From Bacteroidia bacterium (GTDB taxonomy: Bacteria; Bacteroidota; Bacteroidia; Bacteroidales; Azobacteroidaceae): DNA of 64,000 nucleotides. The notes beneath the pieces were generated by a model that saw only the letters and a list, made by a program, of their open reading frames with translations, was not told where the DNA came from and searched no databases. Both the position numbers and the translations under genes were made by a program. This document shows positions 7,826 to 16,310 of the stretch, in pieces. Within the stretch, counting starts at the first letter, position 1, and each line of letters begins with the position of its first letter. The DNA is taken from positions 20,845 through 84,844 of the forward strand of contig BNTV01000005.1 of the NCBI GenBank assembly GCA_025996865.1, given 5' to 3'.

Positions 7826-10381
7826 TTATCTGTTTCTCACGTTCTTCGTTGATTTTTGCATTTTTCTCAACAGGCTTGCGCTACCATGCTCTAAATGAAA
7901 ATTAACGTTTAGAAGCAACATTTGTTTTTGAGAGGCCATATCTATGATTGTTTTTTCGTGAAACAGAGGTGTTTCCATCGCTTTTGTTCGCTCATGCCTG
8001 ATTCCTAAAGAAACAGGTGGAATATAGGACAACATGACAGAAATCCGATTGTGCCACAATTCTTTTTGTACCGTAACACTCCAATAATCTCTGTTTTGCA
8101 TCTGATAACCTTGCCACAGGATATTTTTCCTCATATTACGGTAATATCCCACTTGTACACCAAAATACGCCGGTTGATTATAGTAATTTATTTCTGATTG
8201 GAGTATCCATCCATTTAACGAGTTAAAGACCTCATTATGATGTGCCTCGTCATAATAAAATAAAACTGCGTTTTTCAACCGAAAACGGTCATTCAGTGCT
8301 TGGTCATAAGTCGCCTGTACGCTATATTCACGAAATTGAATATTTCCGAATATACGGAACAGTTTAAACTCCCTTCTCTCATATACTTCGCTAATACCAT
8401 CGTTCACGAAAACAAATTGAGGTATTATTTTTATTTTGTTCCGGAGAGTAAATTCCGCAAAAACCTGATGTCTAAGCGCTGATTTTAGAGCGGGATTCCC
8501 AACTTGCGTCAGGAAGGTATCAATTACCAAACTCATTGGACTGAGTTGGTAGATAGAGGGATAGGACTGATTTGTAGAGTAATTTACCTGAACATTTATT
8601 TTTTTGTTAAAATTATAACACACTTGTAAATAGGGTAACATCCGCAAATAGTTATTGTGGCTATATTTACCTCGTGTTTTGATATGCTCGATAGCAAGAC
8701 CCGATTTCATCCAAATCCTGTCGGAGGGAAAGAATGACAGGTAAAGAAATGCTTTATTTCGGAATTCCGTATAATCCAAGAATCCACGCCCCAGACTACT
8801 TTCCGAACCGTACATTCGCCAGACATTGGAATATCCTGACTCAAGCGACAAGAAGGAAGAAATCGCGTATTGGTTTTCGATGTTAAATACAGTATGGTTC
8901 TTATATTCATTGTACAGGTTTTCGCTTTTATAATTCTTGAAATCATTTTGATTGTAATTATTTACGATGTCGTTATAATAATAATTGTAGGAAAAATTGC
9001 CATACAGATGCATGCGATTATTCAGCTGCCCTTTATATGACAATGCGCTTGTAATCATATTGTATTTCGTTCCGATTTCTGTAGTATTTTCAAAGATTCG
9101 GCTATTGTTTTGTGTTTTGTCTGCTGATTTCATGGTATATTTTTGATGCGTATTGGCATTACCGTATGAATAATCAATATGAGCGCCTATAAATTGCCGG
9201 GGCGTTACCTGATAATTGATTCCTCCGGTTAGAATATTGCTTTCATAGGCCGACAAATCATTCGGGTTCTTCTCCGGAAAGGACACAAATTCGGATGAAT
9301 TATAAGTTAATTCTTTCGTTGAGTACATCTTCCATTTTTCATGGCTGTAAGAATACGTTCCGAAAAAGTTGAATTTATTGGTAGTATAAATAATCCCCAA
9401 GTCGGGGCTGTTTTCTGTCAAATAATTGTTAGTCTCACTTAAATTCAAAGAAGTTCTGTTTGAGAAGTTAATATCAAATCCTGTGTAATCTTTCTTGAGG
9501 CTAAGTTGAATGATTGCATCGTAATCGTCTGATACAAAACGTCCGGACAAGGCGCGAACAACTTCGACCGCATGAATACGGTTTGGGGAAAGATGCTTTA
9601 GAAAATGCTGTGAATATTGAACGCCATCTATAAGTAAAAGTATGTTATTTTGCTGATTTACAATTATTTTATCTGATAATTTATCATAATGCAATTCAGG
9701 TATTTTTCCTAACAGTTCCAACGCATTGGCGGAACCATTACACATTTGAGGCGTCACATCGTACTTCACAGAGTTCGGTTTAGTCTGAGTATTTGCCGTT
9801 ACAATTATTTCCGAAAGTAGAATTTCTGTAATAGACAGGGAAAATTCGCCCCATTCTTCGTTCAAATTGGGAATTTCATCAATCAGCGTTTTATATCCAA
9901 AGCAACTGATTTTTATCAAATGAGGAATTGTTTTCGTTTCAATACGGAACCGTCCTTTGTTATTGGTTATTCCGGTTGTAATAGTTACCATATCGGTACT
10001 TAATAAAGATATGGTAGCATATTCAAGCGTTTGGCGACTCAGGCTGTCTATAACCGCTCCATTGAATACAAATCGCTCATTTATTGTCGTTTGTTGGCTG
10101 CTGTTATTTACAGGAACAATCACAAATACATTTCCGATTTTTTCTATCGCAAAAGGTTTATCGCGAAGCAGCCAATACAAAGCATTTTCGGAATTTTTAA
10201 ATGATTTTGAAACTGTTACGCTGTAAGTTGACAAAGCCTTGTCATCAAAAGAGATTTCCAAATCAAGTGTACTCAACACCCTGTTCAATGGTTTTCTGTT
10301 AACATCCAACCGAACATTTTGCGAAAAACCTGCCGCAACAGCAATAAACAGCAATAAAAAAGTTATCCGGATGCCTTTCAC
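7826..10381 (-). CDS. FecA-like TonB-dependent receptor with STN signalling domain
   Basis: 851 residues. A signal peptide ends at AAGFSQ. It is followed by an STN-type domain (about 25-90: LDVNRKPLNRVLSTLDLEIS ... VFVIVPV), the periplasmic module by which such receptors touch a FecR anti-sigma factor. Next come a carboxypeptidase-regulatory-like domain (about 105-195), a plug (SEIIVTANTQTKPNSVKYDV) and a beta-barrel. The start codon is GTG (10379-10381), overlapping the fecR stop as GTGA, so the two are translationally coupled. Order sigma-fecR-receptor is the classic surface-signalling layout: ligand binding outside leads to sigma factor release inside. The ligand (iron complex, glycan or other) cannot be read from the sequence. 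Confidence 0.87.
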   Translation of the reverse strand: MKGIRITFLLLFIAVAAGFSQNVRLDVNRKPLNRVLSTLDLEISFDDKALSTYSVTVSKSFKNSENALYWLLRDKPFAIEKIGNVFVIVPVNNSSQQTTINERFVFNGAVIDSLSRQTLEYATISLLSTDMVTITTGITNNKGRFRIETKTIPHLIKISCFGYKTLIDEIPNLNEEWGEFSLSITEILLSEIIVTANTQTKPNSVKYDVTPQMCNGSANALELLGKIPELHYDKLSDKIIVNQQNNILLLIDGVQYSQHFLKHLSPNRIHAVEVVRALSGRFVSDDYDAIIQLSLKKDYTGFDINFSNRTSLNLSETNNYLTENSPDLGIIYTTNKFNFFGTYSYSHEKWKMYSTKELTYNSSEFVSFPEKNPNDLSAYESNILTGGINYQVTPRQFIGAHIDYSYGNANTHQKYTMKSADKTQNNSRIFENTTEIGTKYNMITSALSYKGQLNNRMHLYGNFSYNYYYNDIVNNYNQNDFKNYKSENLYNEYKNHTVFNIENQYAISSFLSLESGYSNVWRMYGSESSLGRGFLDYTEFRNKAFLYLSFFPSDRIWMKSGLAIEHIKTRGKYSHNNYLRMLPYLQVCYNFNKKINVQVNYSTNQSYPSIYQLSPMSLVIDTFLTQVGNPALKSALRHQVFAEFTLRNKIKIIPQFVFVNDGISEVYERREFKLFRIFGNIQFREYSVQATYDQALNDRFRLKNAVLFYYDEAHHNEVFNSLNGWILQSEINYYNQPAYFGVQVGYYRNMRKNILWQGYQMQNRDYWSVTVQKELWHNRISVMLSYIPPVSLGIRHERTKAMETPLFHEKTIIDMASQKQMLLLNVNFHLEHGSASLLRKMQKSTKNVRNR

Positions 10382-11145
10382 CTTTCTATCTTAAATGTTA
10401 TTCCGAATGGTTTGCCAATGATTTCAAGTGCGTCTTCCGGGTGTTCCGTTTTTAAAAAGTAACCCGTATAAAGTTGATTCATAGCTTTGTCTGCCGTAAC
10501 GCGAATGTTGTATTGCCGCTCAATTTCAGCAACAACTTCGGGAAGAGGAATTTCCGTAAAAACAAATTTTTCACTCATCCAACCCATAGCGCATATCATA
10601 TTTTTCTCTATTTGTGGCTTTTGTGAACGTAATGTTACTTGCATGCCTTGTTCCAAAGAAAATGTTTCATTATTGATATGAACTCCCACTCGTCCTGTCA
10701 GGCAGGTTACGCGGTACATTTCAGGGCGGGTAAAAACATTAAAAGTCGTGCCATGTACATATACTTGATTTTGTCCTGATATGACACTGAACCTGCAACC
10801 TTGCTTTACCTCAAAAAAGGCTTCTCCTTCCAGTTTAACACTACGGAAAGCGAACCACAGATATGGTCTGTATGTTATTTTACTCCCCGCATTTAGAATA
10901 ACTCGTGAGCTATCCGGAAGATATATGGTTAGATGCTGTCCGAAAGCTGTTTTATTTTCAATTTTGTACAAACTGCCAAACAAAAGAACTGCAATAATAA
11001 GGATAGCTGCATATTTCAGGTATGAAACCCATTTTTTTGCGGGCTTTATGCTGTCATCACCCGCTATGCATTCAAACATTTCATCCCAAATTTCTTTTTT
11101 GTTTTTACTCCATTGAGGAGTGATTTTAATTTTTCTTATATCCAT
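10378..11145 (-). CDS. FecR-family anti-sigma factor
   Basis: 255 residues: a cytoplasmic N-terminus of about 45 residues, one membrane helix (YLKYAAILIIAVLLFGSLY, about 43-61), then a periplasmic FecR domain (LTIYLPDSSRVILNAGSKI, EGEAFFEVKQG, VYVHGTTFNVFTRPE, LTGRVGVHI) and a C-terminal DUF4974-like domain (FTEIPLPEVVAEIERQYNI ... GITFKIER). FecR proteins hold or activate their ECF sigma factor according to the state of the TonB receptor. The 5' end overlaps the sigma factor gene by 10 nt and the 3' end overlaps the receptor gene by 4 nt, which supports one transcript and coupled translation. Confidence 0.93.
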   Translation of the reverse strand: MDIRKIKITPQWSKNKKEIWDEMFECIAGDDSIKPAKKWVSYLKYAAILIIAVLLFGSLYKIENKTAFGQHLTIYLPDSSRVILNAGSKITYRPYLWFAFRSVKLEGEAFFEVKQGCRFSVISGQNQVYVHGTTFNVFTRPEMYRVTCLTGRVGVHINNETFSLEQGMQVTLRSQKPQIEKNMICAMGWMSEKFVFTEIPLPEVVAEIERQYNIRVTADKAMNQLYTGYFLKTEHPEDALEIIGKPFGITFKIER

Positions 11146-11633
11146 TGTAAAAGATTTTTTTTAATAAATTTTAACGCAGAAGTCATCCGCTTTTCAACCG
11201 CTTTGACACTGATGTGAAGACATTCGGCAATATCCCTGTATTTCATCCCGTCTTCACGGCTCATTAGAAATACAACTCGTTGATTTTCAGGAATTTTTGA
11301 AAGAACCAATGCATAATCGGCTACCATCTGCTTAAATTGCATTTCATCTTCAGGCGAAACCTCGCAATCATTTTGTAACGTCATAGCCTGCTCAAAATTC
11401 ATCCTGCACAAATTATGTCTGTAATTGCTTGTACAAAAGTCTTTTGCCATTTTATAAAGTAGAACATTTATTTTACTTGTGTTTAAATCTTGACGTTTTT
11501 CCCATACTCGCAAAAAAACATCCTGCGCAATATCAGATGCTGTTTCCATATCTCCACACCTATAAAACGCAAAACTGCGAATAGCATCAAAATACCGGTT
11601 GAATAGTATTTCAAACTCTGTTTTATTCAACAT
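11136..11633 (-). CDS. ECF RNA polymerase sigma factor, FecI-like
   Basis: 165 residues with sigma-70 region 2 (about 8-75: FNRYFDAIRSFAFYRCGD, ETASDIAQDVFLRVWEKR) and region 4 (about 105-160: LVLSKIPENQRVVFLMSRED, MKYRDIAECLHISVKAVEKR, ending in a basic helix). No region 3, as expected for the ECF group. It is first in the operon with fecR and the TonB receptor gene. A 40-bp bipartite motif ends 25 nt upstream and is shared with the lipoprotein/propeller operon, which suggests autoregulation and a second target operon. Typical Bacteroidetes members are of this length. Confidence 0.93.
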   Translation of the reverse strand: MLNKTEFEILFNRYFDAIRSFAFYRCGDMETASDIAQDVFLRVWEKRQDLNTSKINVLLYKMAKDFCTSNYRHNLCRMNFEQAMTLQNDCEVSPEDEMQFKQMVADYALVLSKIPENQRVVFLMSREDGMKYRDIAECLHISVKAVEKRMTSALKFIKKNLLQWI

Positions 11634-11658
11634 GTCTTAACCTTTGTAATATATAATA

Positions 11659-11698
11659 AAACCGCATAAAACCCGCTTTACCCTACCATAAATCGGAA
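11659..11698 (-). promoter_or_regulatory. Predicted ECF-sigma autoregulatory promoter
   Basis: Plus strand: AAACCGCATAAA (11659-11670), 8 nt, then TACCCTACCATAAATCGGAA (11679-11698). It differs from the copy at 7764-7803 by one base within the conserved blocks and keeps the same spacing. It lies 25 nt upstream of the sigma factor start. Confidence 0.75.
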
Positions 11699-11730
11699 TA
11701 ATTTTTATCACGTTGAAAACAAAATTAGTA

Positions 11731-12951
11731 TTACTCATACCTTAGCGCCGTAATCGGGTCGAGCGCTGCCGCTTTTTTGGCGGGATACCACCCGAAAAAG
11801 ATGCCGATTGTTGCGCATACTATAAACGAGACCACAATAGCGGTAATGCTGACCATAAAGCCCATGTCAAACGCAAATAATACCAAAGCGGATAACAAAA
11901 GCCCTACAATGATGCCGATGATGCCGCCGGCTAAACTCAATATCGCGCTCTCGAACAGGAATTGGCGGAGAATATCTTTGTTTTTTGCGCCTAACGAACG
12001 CCTCAGCCCGATTTCGCGTGTCCGTTCGGTAACGGTCACATACATGATGTTCATGATGCCGATGCCGCCGACAATTAACGATATGGCGGCTATGGCAACC
12101 AAAAACGCCGAGAGAACACCCATAATAGAGTTCATCATATCCAGCATTTGCGTGAGAGAAGTCACTTCAAAATCAGCATCTTCATCGGATTTGATTTTGT
12201 GCATTTGCGTCATGATGGATTGTACTTCCTTAACCGCAACTTCGGAATCTTCTTCTGAGGTTGTTGTGGCCATAATCATGTGGATATAATCAATATTCAG
12301 TAAACGTTTCTGTACGGTTGTATAGGGTGCAATGATAATGTCATCGTAATCATCGCCCGTAAAGTTTTTCCCTTTTTCAGCGATAGTCCCGATAACAACC
12401 ATAGGCATTTTGCCGAAACGGACTTCTTTTCCCACCGGATTTTCGCCATTGGGGAAAAGACTTTTTATCACCGTTTGTCCGAGGATACACACTTTGGCGG
12501 CAGTTTCCTCTTCTTGCAGGGTAAACGCGCGTCCTTTGTCAATCTTGGAGTTGGAAATAGCCAAATAGTCCACATTCGCTCCCATCATCACACCGGGACA
12601 GTTGTGCGAGCCGCACACCATTTGTTCCATGGCTGTTACACAGGGCGTTACCTGGGTAATATGACGCGCCCGTTTGCGAATGGCTTCCACATCTTTCAGT
12701 TTCATGTTTTTCATATTTTCCGTGCCCACCACAACACCCATCACGTCTTTCCGAACATTGCTGACCATAATCAGATTGGTGCCAAAGCCGGAGACTTGAT
12801 TCCGGATGAGTGTCGTAGAACTTTGCCCAAGACTGACCATAAGCACCACCGACGAGATGCCTATGATGATACCCAGCATCGTCAGCACAGCACGTTTTTT
12901 GTTCAGCAACAAGGCTTCCCACGCTATTTTTAGTAGATTCTTTATTTTCAT
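11731..12951 (-). CDS. MacB-like ABC transporter permease
   Basis: 406 residues from the ATG at 12949-12951 (a TTG three codons earlier is less likely). The architecture is that of MacB/YknZ permeases: an N-terminal transmembrane helix (RAVLTMLGIIIGISSVVLM), a large periplasmic MacB_PCD domain (about 45-240), and three C-terminal FtsX helices with the conserved ISLIVGGIGIMNIMYVTVTERTREIG-type segment followed by a final DPITALRYE. Such proteins move substrates from periplasm to outside by mechanotransmission with a MacA-type adaptor and an outer-membrane channel. The adaptor and ATPase genes lie upstream on the same strand but are separated by the kinase-like gene and about 0.26 kb of non-genic DNA. 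Substrate unknown. Confidence 0.9.
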   Translation of the reverse strand: MKIKNLLKIAWEALLLNKKRAVLTMLGIIIGISSVVLMVSLGQSSTTLIRNQVSGFGTNLIMVSNVRKDVMGVVVGTENMKNMKLKDVEAIRKRARHITQVTPCVTAMEQMVCGSHNCPGVMMGANVDYLAISNSKIDKGRAFTLQEEETAAKVCILGQTVIKSLFPNGENPVGKEVRFGKMPMVVIGTIAEKGKNFTGDDYDDIIIAPYTTVQKRLLNIDYIHMIMATTTSEEDSEVAVKEVQSIMTQMHKIKSDEDADFEVTSLTQMLDMMNSIMGVLSAFLVAIAAISLIVGGIGIMNIMYVTVTERTREIGLRRSLGAKNKDILRQFLFESAILSLAGGIIGIIVGLLLSALVLFAFDMGFMVSITAIVVSFIVCATIGIFFGWYPAKKAAALDPITALRYE

Positions 12952-13217
12952 TGTTTGCAATTTTATAAATTTTCGTTCTGCATTTTTAATGATTTCTATT
13001 CATGAAGACAAATGAGGATGGAAAATATTTTATGGTCAAATTGTACTCTACTCTGAGAATCTGAGTAGTGATAGAGTTAATCAGATCGTCGAATCAAAGG
13101 GAGGTAAAATAATTGAACAACAGCCGCTTACGAAATGTGTTCTGCTATGCAGGGCAAATAATATCTACTTGTCGGCAGATAGATGCAGTTTGAAGCCTGT
13201 ACTATTTGGAATATTAG
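12952..13217. other. Gap with a possible degraded + strand coding remnant
   Basis: No gene with a start codon is supported. On the plus strand a stop-free frame from 13016 to the TAA at 13244-13246 encodes about 76 residues without any ATG, including a GGKIIEQQPLTKCVLL stretch. This looks more like protein than chance but matches nothing I can name with confidence (a BRCT-like piece is conceivable). It runs into the 3' end of the convergent kinase gene. Confidence 0.25.
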
Positions 13218-13826
13218 TTATACCGGATAAAATACGGTATCAATAAAATACAGTATTCCGTTGCTTGTCAGTACATTTTCATCATGCAAATCTTCAAGAA
13301 TAATGCCCAATTCGGGATTGAAATAATCGTTGTTTCGTGTTTTTTGAAAACCGTTTGCTTTCATAAACTGTTCAACAAGTGCCAAATTCGTTATTTCGGT
13401 AGCATTTACAAAACTTTGTTCCACAACTGCATACACAATAAACTCATTCTCGAAAAATCCTAATAAATTGTATGCGGTATCTGGGAAAAAGTAATTGTGC
13501 AACAATAGATTAACAAAATAATCTATCCACGAAAGGTAATAGACAGCATCATTCAATTTTATAACAGAACGACTATCTTTCATATACACTTTCTGTTCTG
13601 CACCTTCTGAAATAAAATTACTTAAATCAATATTCTTTATCCAAAGATTTTGATTTTCAATATAGTGTTTTAATTTCTCCGTTTCTTTGTGTTTGAAGTG
13701 CTTGTCTGCTTTATCCAAAGTGCCTGAGTTCTCGCTTGCTGTAAGGTAACCGGCTGCTGCTTGGATATTTGCTCCATACCTAACTTGGCTCTTTCCTGAA
13801 ATGATACATTGTAATTCATCATTCAT
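13218..13826 (-). CDS. Kinase-fold protein of the polyvalent-protein type
   Basis: 202 residues from the ATG at 13824-13826. The sequence resembles the Ser/Thr/Tyr-kinase-like domain found in polyvalent proteins of phages and conjugative elements. Visible are a VIKLND segment for the ATP-binding lysine, NYFFPDTAYNLLGFFENEF, a catalytic-loop-like EDLHDENVL and a metal-site-like FIDTVF close to the C-terminus. Family members are often domains of giant phage proteins; stand-alone copies occur on mobile DNA. Here it splits an ABC efflux operon (permease downstream, ATPase and adaptor upstream), so it looks like an acquired insert. Family call from memory of the motif pattern; its substrate is unknown. 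Confidence 0.65.
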   Translation of the reverse strand: MNDELQCIISGKSQVRYGANIQAAAGYLTASENSGTLDKADKHFKHKETEKLKHYIENQNLWIKNIDLSNFISEGAEQKVYMKDSRSVIKLNDAVYYLSWIDYFVNLLLHNYFFPDTAYNLLGFFENEFIVYAVVEQSFVNATEITNLALVEQFMKANGFQKTRNNDYFNPELGIILEDLHDENVLTSNGILYFIDTVFYPV

Positions 13827-13913
13827 TTTTTTATTATAAATTTGCAGATACAAAGTTACTGCTTTTTACCGAAACTGCAAATTTGTACAAAATTTGGGCT
13901 AAATCTTTGCCAC

Positions 13914-14717
13914 TTATGCCGAACGTTGTTTCATAATTGCCTCCAGCATTTGCCGAGCCGATTGGGTTTCAACCTTTCCATCTTTCACAATGTTCCCGTC
14001 ATTCAACAGGATTGTACGTTCCGTAAACATGGCAATATCCGGCTCGTGCGTGACAAAGACGATGCTTTTTCCCTTGTCGTGAAGTTCCTGAAACAGACAC
14101 ATTATCTCGTAAGAAGTTCGTGTATCGAGGTTTCCGGTGGCTTCGTCGGCGAGCAGCATGACAGGGTCGCCGGCAAGGGCGCGGGCAATAGCGGTCCGTT
14201 GTTGCTGACCTCCGGACATTTGGTTGGGCGTATGTTTCATGCGGTCTTTCAATCCCACTTGTTCCAATGCCTGTTCGGCGCGTTCGCGGCGCTGTTTGTC
14301 GGAGACCGTGTTATTGTAAAGTAATGGAAGTTCCACCTGTTCCAGCGCCGATGTACGGGGAAGAAGGCTGTAATTTTGGAAAACAAAGCCTATTTTACGG
14401 TTGCGGATGGTCGATAGTTCGTCTTCCGAAAGGTCTTTTACCGAAATATCGTCAATCCGGTATTCGCCTACAGTGGGACGGTCGAGGCAGCCGAGTATGT
14501 TCAATAGCGTCGATTTGCCACTACCGCTCGTCCCCATGATGCTGATAAACTCACCTTTGTTCACTTCAAACGAAATACCTTTCAGTGCATGGACTGTTTC
14601 GTCACCGACTTCAAAAGTTCTTTGAAGATTTTCTATTTTTATAATTGCCGTAGGCTGAAGCGCTACGGTTAATAAAGTATCGTCCCTGCGGGACTTTATG
14701 GAATTTTTCATTTTCAT
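13914..14717 (-). CDS. ABC transporter ATPase, MacB/LolD type
   Basis: 267 residues from the ATG at 14715-14717 (the longer frame begins at TTG). A full nucleotide-binding domain is present: Walker A GTSGSGKST, Q-loop FVFQNYSLLP, signature MSGGQQQR, Walker B VMLLADEATGNLD and the switch His in FVTHEP. It partners the MacB-like permease and the adaptor encoded 9 nt upstream. Oddly, residues about 5-20 are encoded by a dispersed repeat (see the repeat at 14648-14703), so the N-terminal tail before IIKIENLQRTFEV is not native to the family, whose members usually start right at that strand. The ORF remains intact, so the protein is probably functional with an added tail. Confidence 0.9.
   Translation of the reverse strand: MKMKNSIKSRRDDTLLTVALQPTAIIKIENLQRTFEVGDETVHALKGISFEVNKGEFISIMGTSGSGKSTLLNILGCLDRPTVGEYRIDDISVKDLSEDELSTIRNRKIGFVFQNYSLLPRTSALEQVELPLLYNNTVSDKQRRERAEQALEQVGLKDRMKHTPNQMSGGQQQRTAIARALAGDPVMLLADEATGNLDTRTSYEIMCLFQELHDKGKSIVFVTHEPDIAMFTERTILLNDGNIVKDGKVETQSARQMLEAIMKQRSA
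14648..14703. repeat. Dispersed palindromic repeat, family A, copy 1
   Basis: This segment contains two small hairpins (CCGTAG/CTACGG and GTCCC/GGGAC) joined by GGTTAATAAAGTA. It is closely similar over about 48 bp to 39070-39120. It lies inside the 5' end of the ABC ATPase reading frame. Such repeats recur in Bacteroidota genomes; I only see two copies here. Confidence 0.75.
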
Positions 14718-14726
14718 TTTCAATCA

Positions 14727-15755
14727 TTAATCATTCACAATAATTTCCTCTCCTTCTTTCACTCCCGTTCGGGCAACAATGGAAACTCCGTCGTTAATTC
14801 CGGTTTGAACAGTGCGTTCTTCCATTTTTCCGTTCGATTTCACCCGCAACGTTTTCTCCTTCGACAAGGCTTCTACCGGAACCAGAATCCCTTCTTCCGA
14901 CTGTATGTTGATGCGGATACTTGCCGTCATTCCGGGGAATAACTTTTCATCGGGATTGGGTGCGTTCACTATGACAGTGTAAGTGACCACATTATTGGTA
15001 ACTTTGGGGCTAATTCGTATTTGGCTTACCGTTCCCATAAAGGTTTCGCCGGGATAGGCATCCACCGTGAAGGTAACATGCTGACCGAGTTTCACCTGAC
15101 CCAAGTCGGCTTCATCCACATCGGCTTCCACCTGCATTTTGGTGAGGTCTTCGGCAATGGTAAAAAATGTGGGCGTACTGAACATGGCAGCCACCGTTTG
15201 CCCGATATTAACAGCGCGTTTGAGCACGACTCCGTCGATGGGGGAATAGATATAGGCGTATGAAAGATCGACTTTCGCCTGGTTGAGATTGGCTTTCGCA
15301 TCTTTCAAAGTCATTTCGGCCTGTTCCTTGCGATTGACCGCTTCTTCCAATGCTACTTCCGTCGCAGCTTTGGACGCATACAATTGCGTTACCCGGTCAT
15401 ATTGCCGGTTTGCCAAGTTCAATTCGCTTTGCGCTCTGCTCAGTTGAGCCGTCGCCTGATTGAGTTTTTCCTGAAGCGTCAATTTGTCTAATTCGGCAAG
15501 TAACTGTCCTTTTTTCACGTGCGAATTGTAATCCACATAAATTTTTTCAATCACTCCCGATACTTGTGTGCCGACTTCTACCTCTTCTACCGGTTGAATA
15601 TATCCCGTAGCCATCACGGTGATAGACAGGTTCCCTTTGATGGCGGTTTCCGTTTGATATTGCACTTCCTTATTGCCCTTCAATATAAATACAAGCAAAA
15701 CCGCAACAGCGATAACGGCTGTTATAATTATTGTTTTTACAATTTTCTTTTTCAT
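14727..15755 (-). CDS. MacA/HlyD-like membrane fusion protein of an efflux pump
   Basis: 342 residues. One N-terminal membrane anchor (IIITAVIAVAVLLVFILKG, about 9-27), a barrel-sandwich half (VEVGTQVSGVIEKIYVDYN), a long coiled-coil hairpin (about 95-160, QLSRAQSELNLANRQYDRV ... AEMTLKDAKANLNQAKVDL), the second lipoyl half (YIYSPIDGVVLKRAVNIGQ) and a beta-barrel/membrane-proximal part. It bridges the inner-membrane MacB-type permease to a TolC-like channel, which is not encoded here. First gene of the efflux operon; the ATPase gene follows 9 nt downstream. Confidence 0.92.
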   Translation of the reverse strand: MKKKIVKTIIITAVIAVAVLLVFILKGNKEVQYQTETAIKGNLSITVMATGYIQPVEEVEVGTQVSGVIEKIYVDYNSHVKKGQLLAELDKLTLQEKLNQATAQLSRAQSELNLANRQYDRVTQLYASKAATEVALEEAVNRKEQAEMTLKDAKANLNQAKVDLSYAYIYSPIDGVVLKRAVNIGQTVAAMFSTPTFFTIAEDLTKMQVEADVDEADLGQVKLGQHVTFTVDAYPGETFMGTVSQIRISPKVTNNVVTYTVIVNAPNPDEKLFPGMTASIRINIQSEEGILVPVEALSKEKTLRVKSNGKMEERTVQTGINDGVSIVARTGVKEGEEIIVND

Positions 15756-15863
15756 TTTTTATTGATTTTATTGATTTGTTGTTGTCTTCTATTGTTGAAA
15801 ACAATTAGCCGCCAGAAATATTTTAGGAAACAGAAAAATTATTATTTTCGGTGCCATAAATAA

Positions 15864-16146
15864 TGCGAATCAAGGGTTGAAGCCCTCATTCATTTTTAAT
15901 TTGTTAATACTCTAATTATCAATAAAATAAGTGTTAAAATATTTTGAAAAGTCATTGGAACTCAAATATCATTGCCAACGATACAGTAATAATAACGAAC
16001 CTGAGTTCACAGATCAAGAAATTATGACTGTTTATCTTTTCACTACAGACCAACAGCGGTACTTCTCCTGTAAAGAGATACATACCTTTTGTTTGGTAAA
16101 ATTGCCGCCGCTTTCATATATCTTATTTTTTAACCCTTGATTCGCA
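15864..16146 (+). mobile_element. Internally deleted insertion sequence (IS982-like), 283 bp
   Basis: Perfect 15-bp inverted repeats (TGCGAATCAAGGGTT at 15864-15878 and its complement at 16132-16146) bound a 283-bp unit. Inside, 15931-16095 encodes the N-terminus of a transposase (LKYHCQRYSNNNEPEFTDQE), and 16098-16133 in another frame encodes what looks like the same protein's C-terminus (KIAAAFIYLIF, stop). The middle of the transposase is missing. This is the form of an internal-deletion derivative that could still be moved in trans. I see no clear target duplication. The family name is from memory of the N-terminal motif. Confidence 0.65.
15931..16140 (+). pseudogene. Transposase remnant
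   Basis: 69 codons; about the first 55 resemble the N-terminus of an IS982-like DDE transposase (SNNNEPEFTDQEIMTVYLF, RYFSCKEIHTF). The frame then passes out of phase into what should be the C-terminal codons. A full transposase would be about 300 residues with a DDE triad, none of which remains. It lies between the inverted repeats at 15864 and 16132. Confidence 0.65.
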
Positions 16147-16310
16147 CAATTAAATTAAAAGTTCAATTGAAAAAAGTTTTTAAAAAAGTGGCGATTGTGG
16201 CAATCGCGTTAGTAACAATGAGTGTGGCAGCCAGCGACCAGTGGAACAGGCTGCTACTCTCGACAGGGCTGGCCTATAAGTTTTTATCAACCTATACTTA
16301 TCCCAACCCC
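16147..16310. other. Non-genic stretch next to the IS remnant
   Basis: An open plus-strand frame exists (KKVAIVAIALVTMSVAAS looks like a signal sequence), but it has no convincing start and soon runs antisense into the DUF2141 gene. I support no gene here. Confidence 0.3.

Noticed and set aside
15864-16146. Complete functional insertion sequence
   Set aside because: The unit is 283 bp and lacks the catalytic centre of the transposase.
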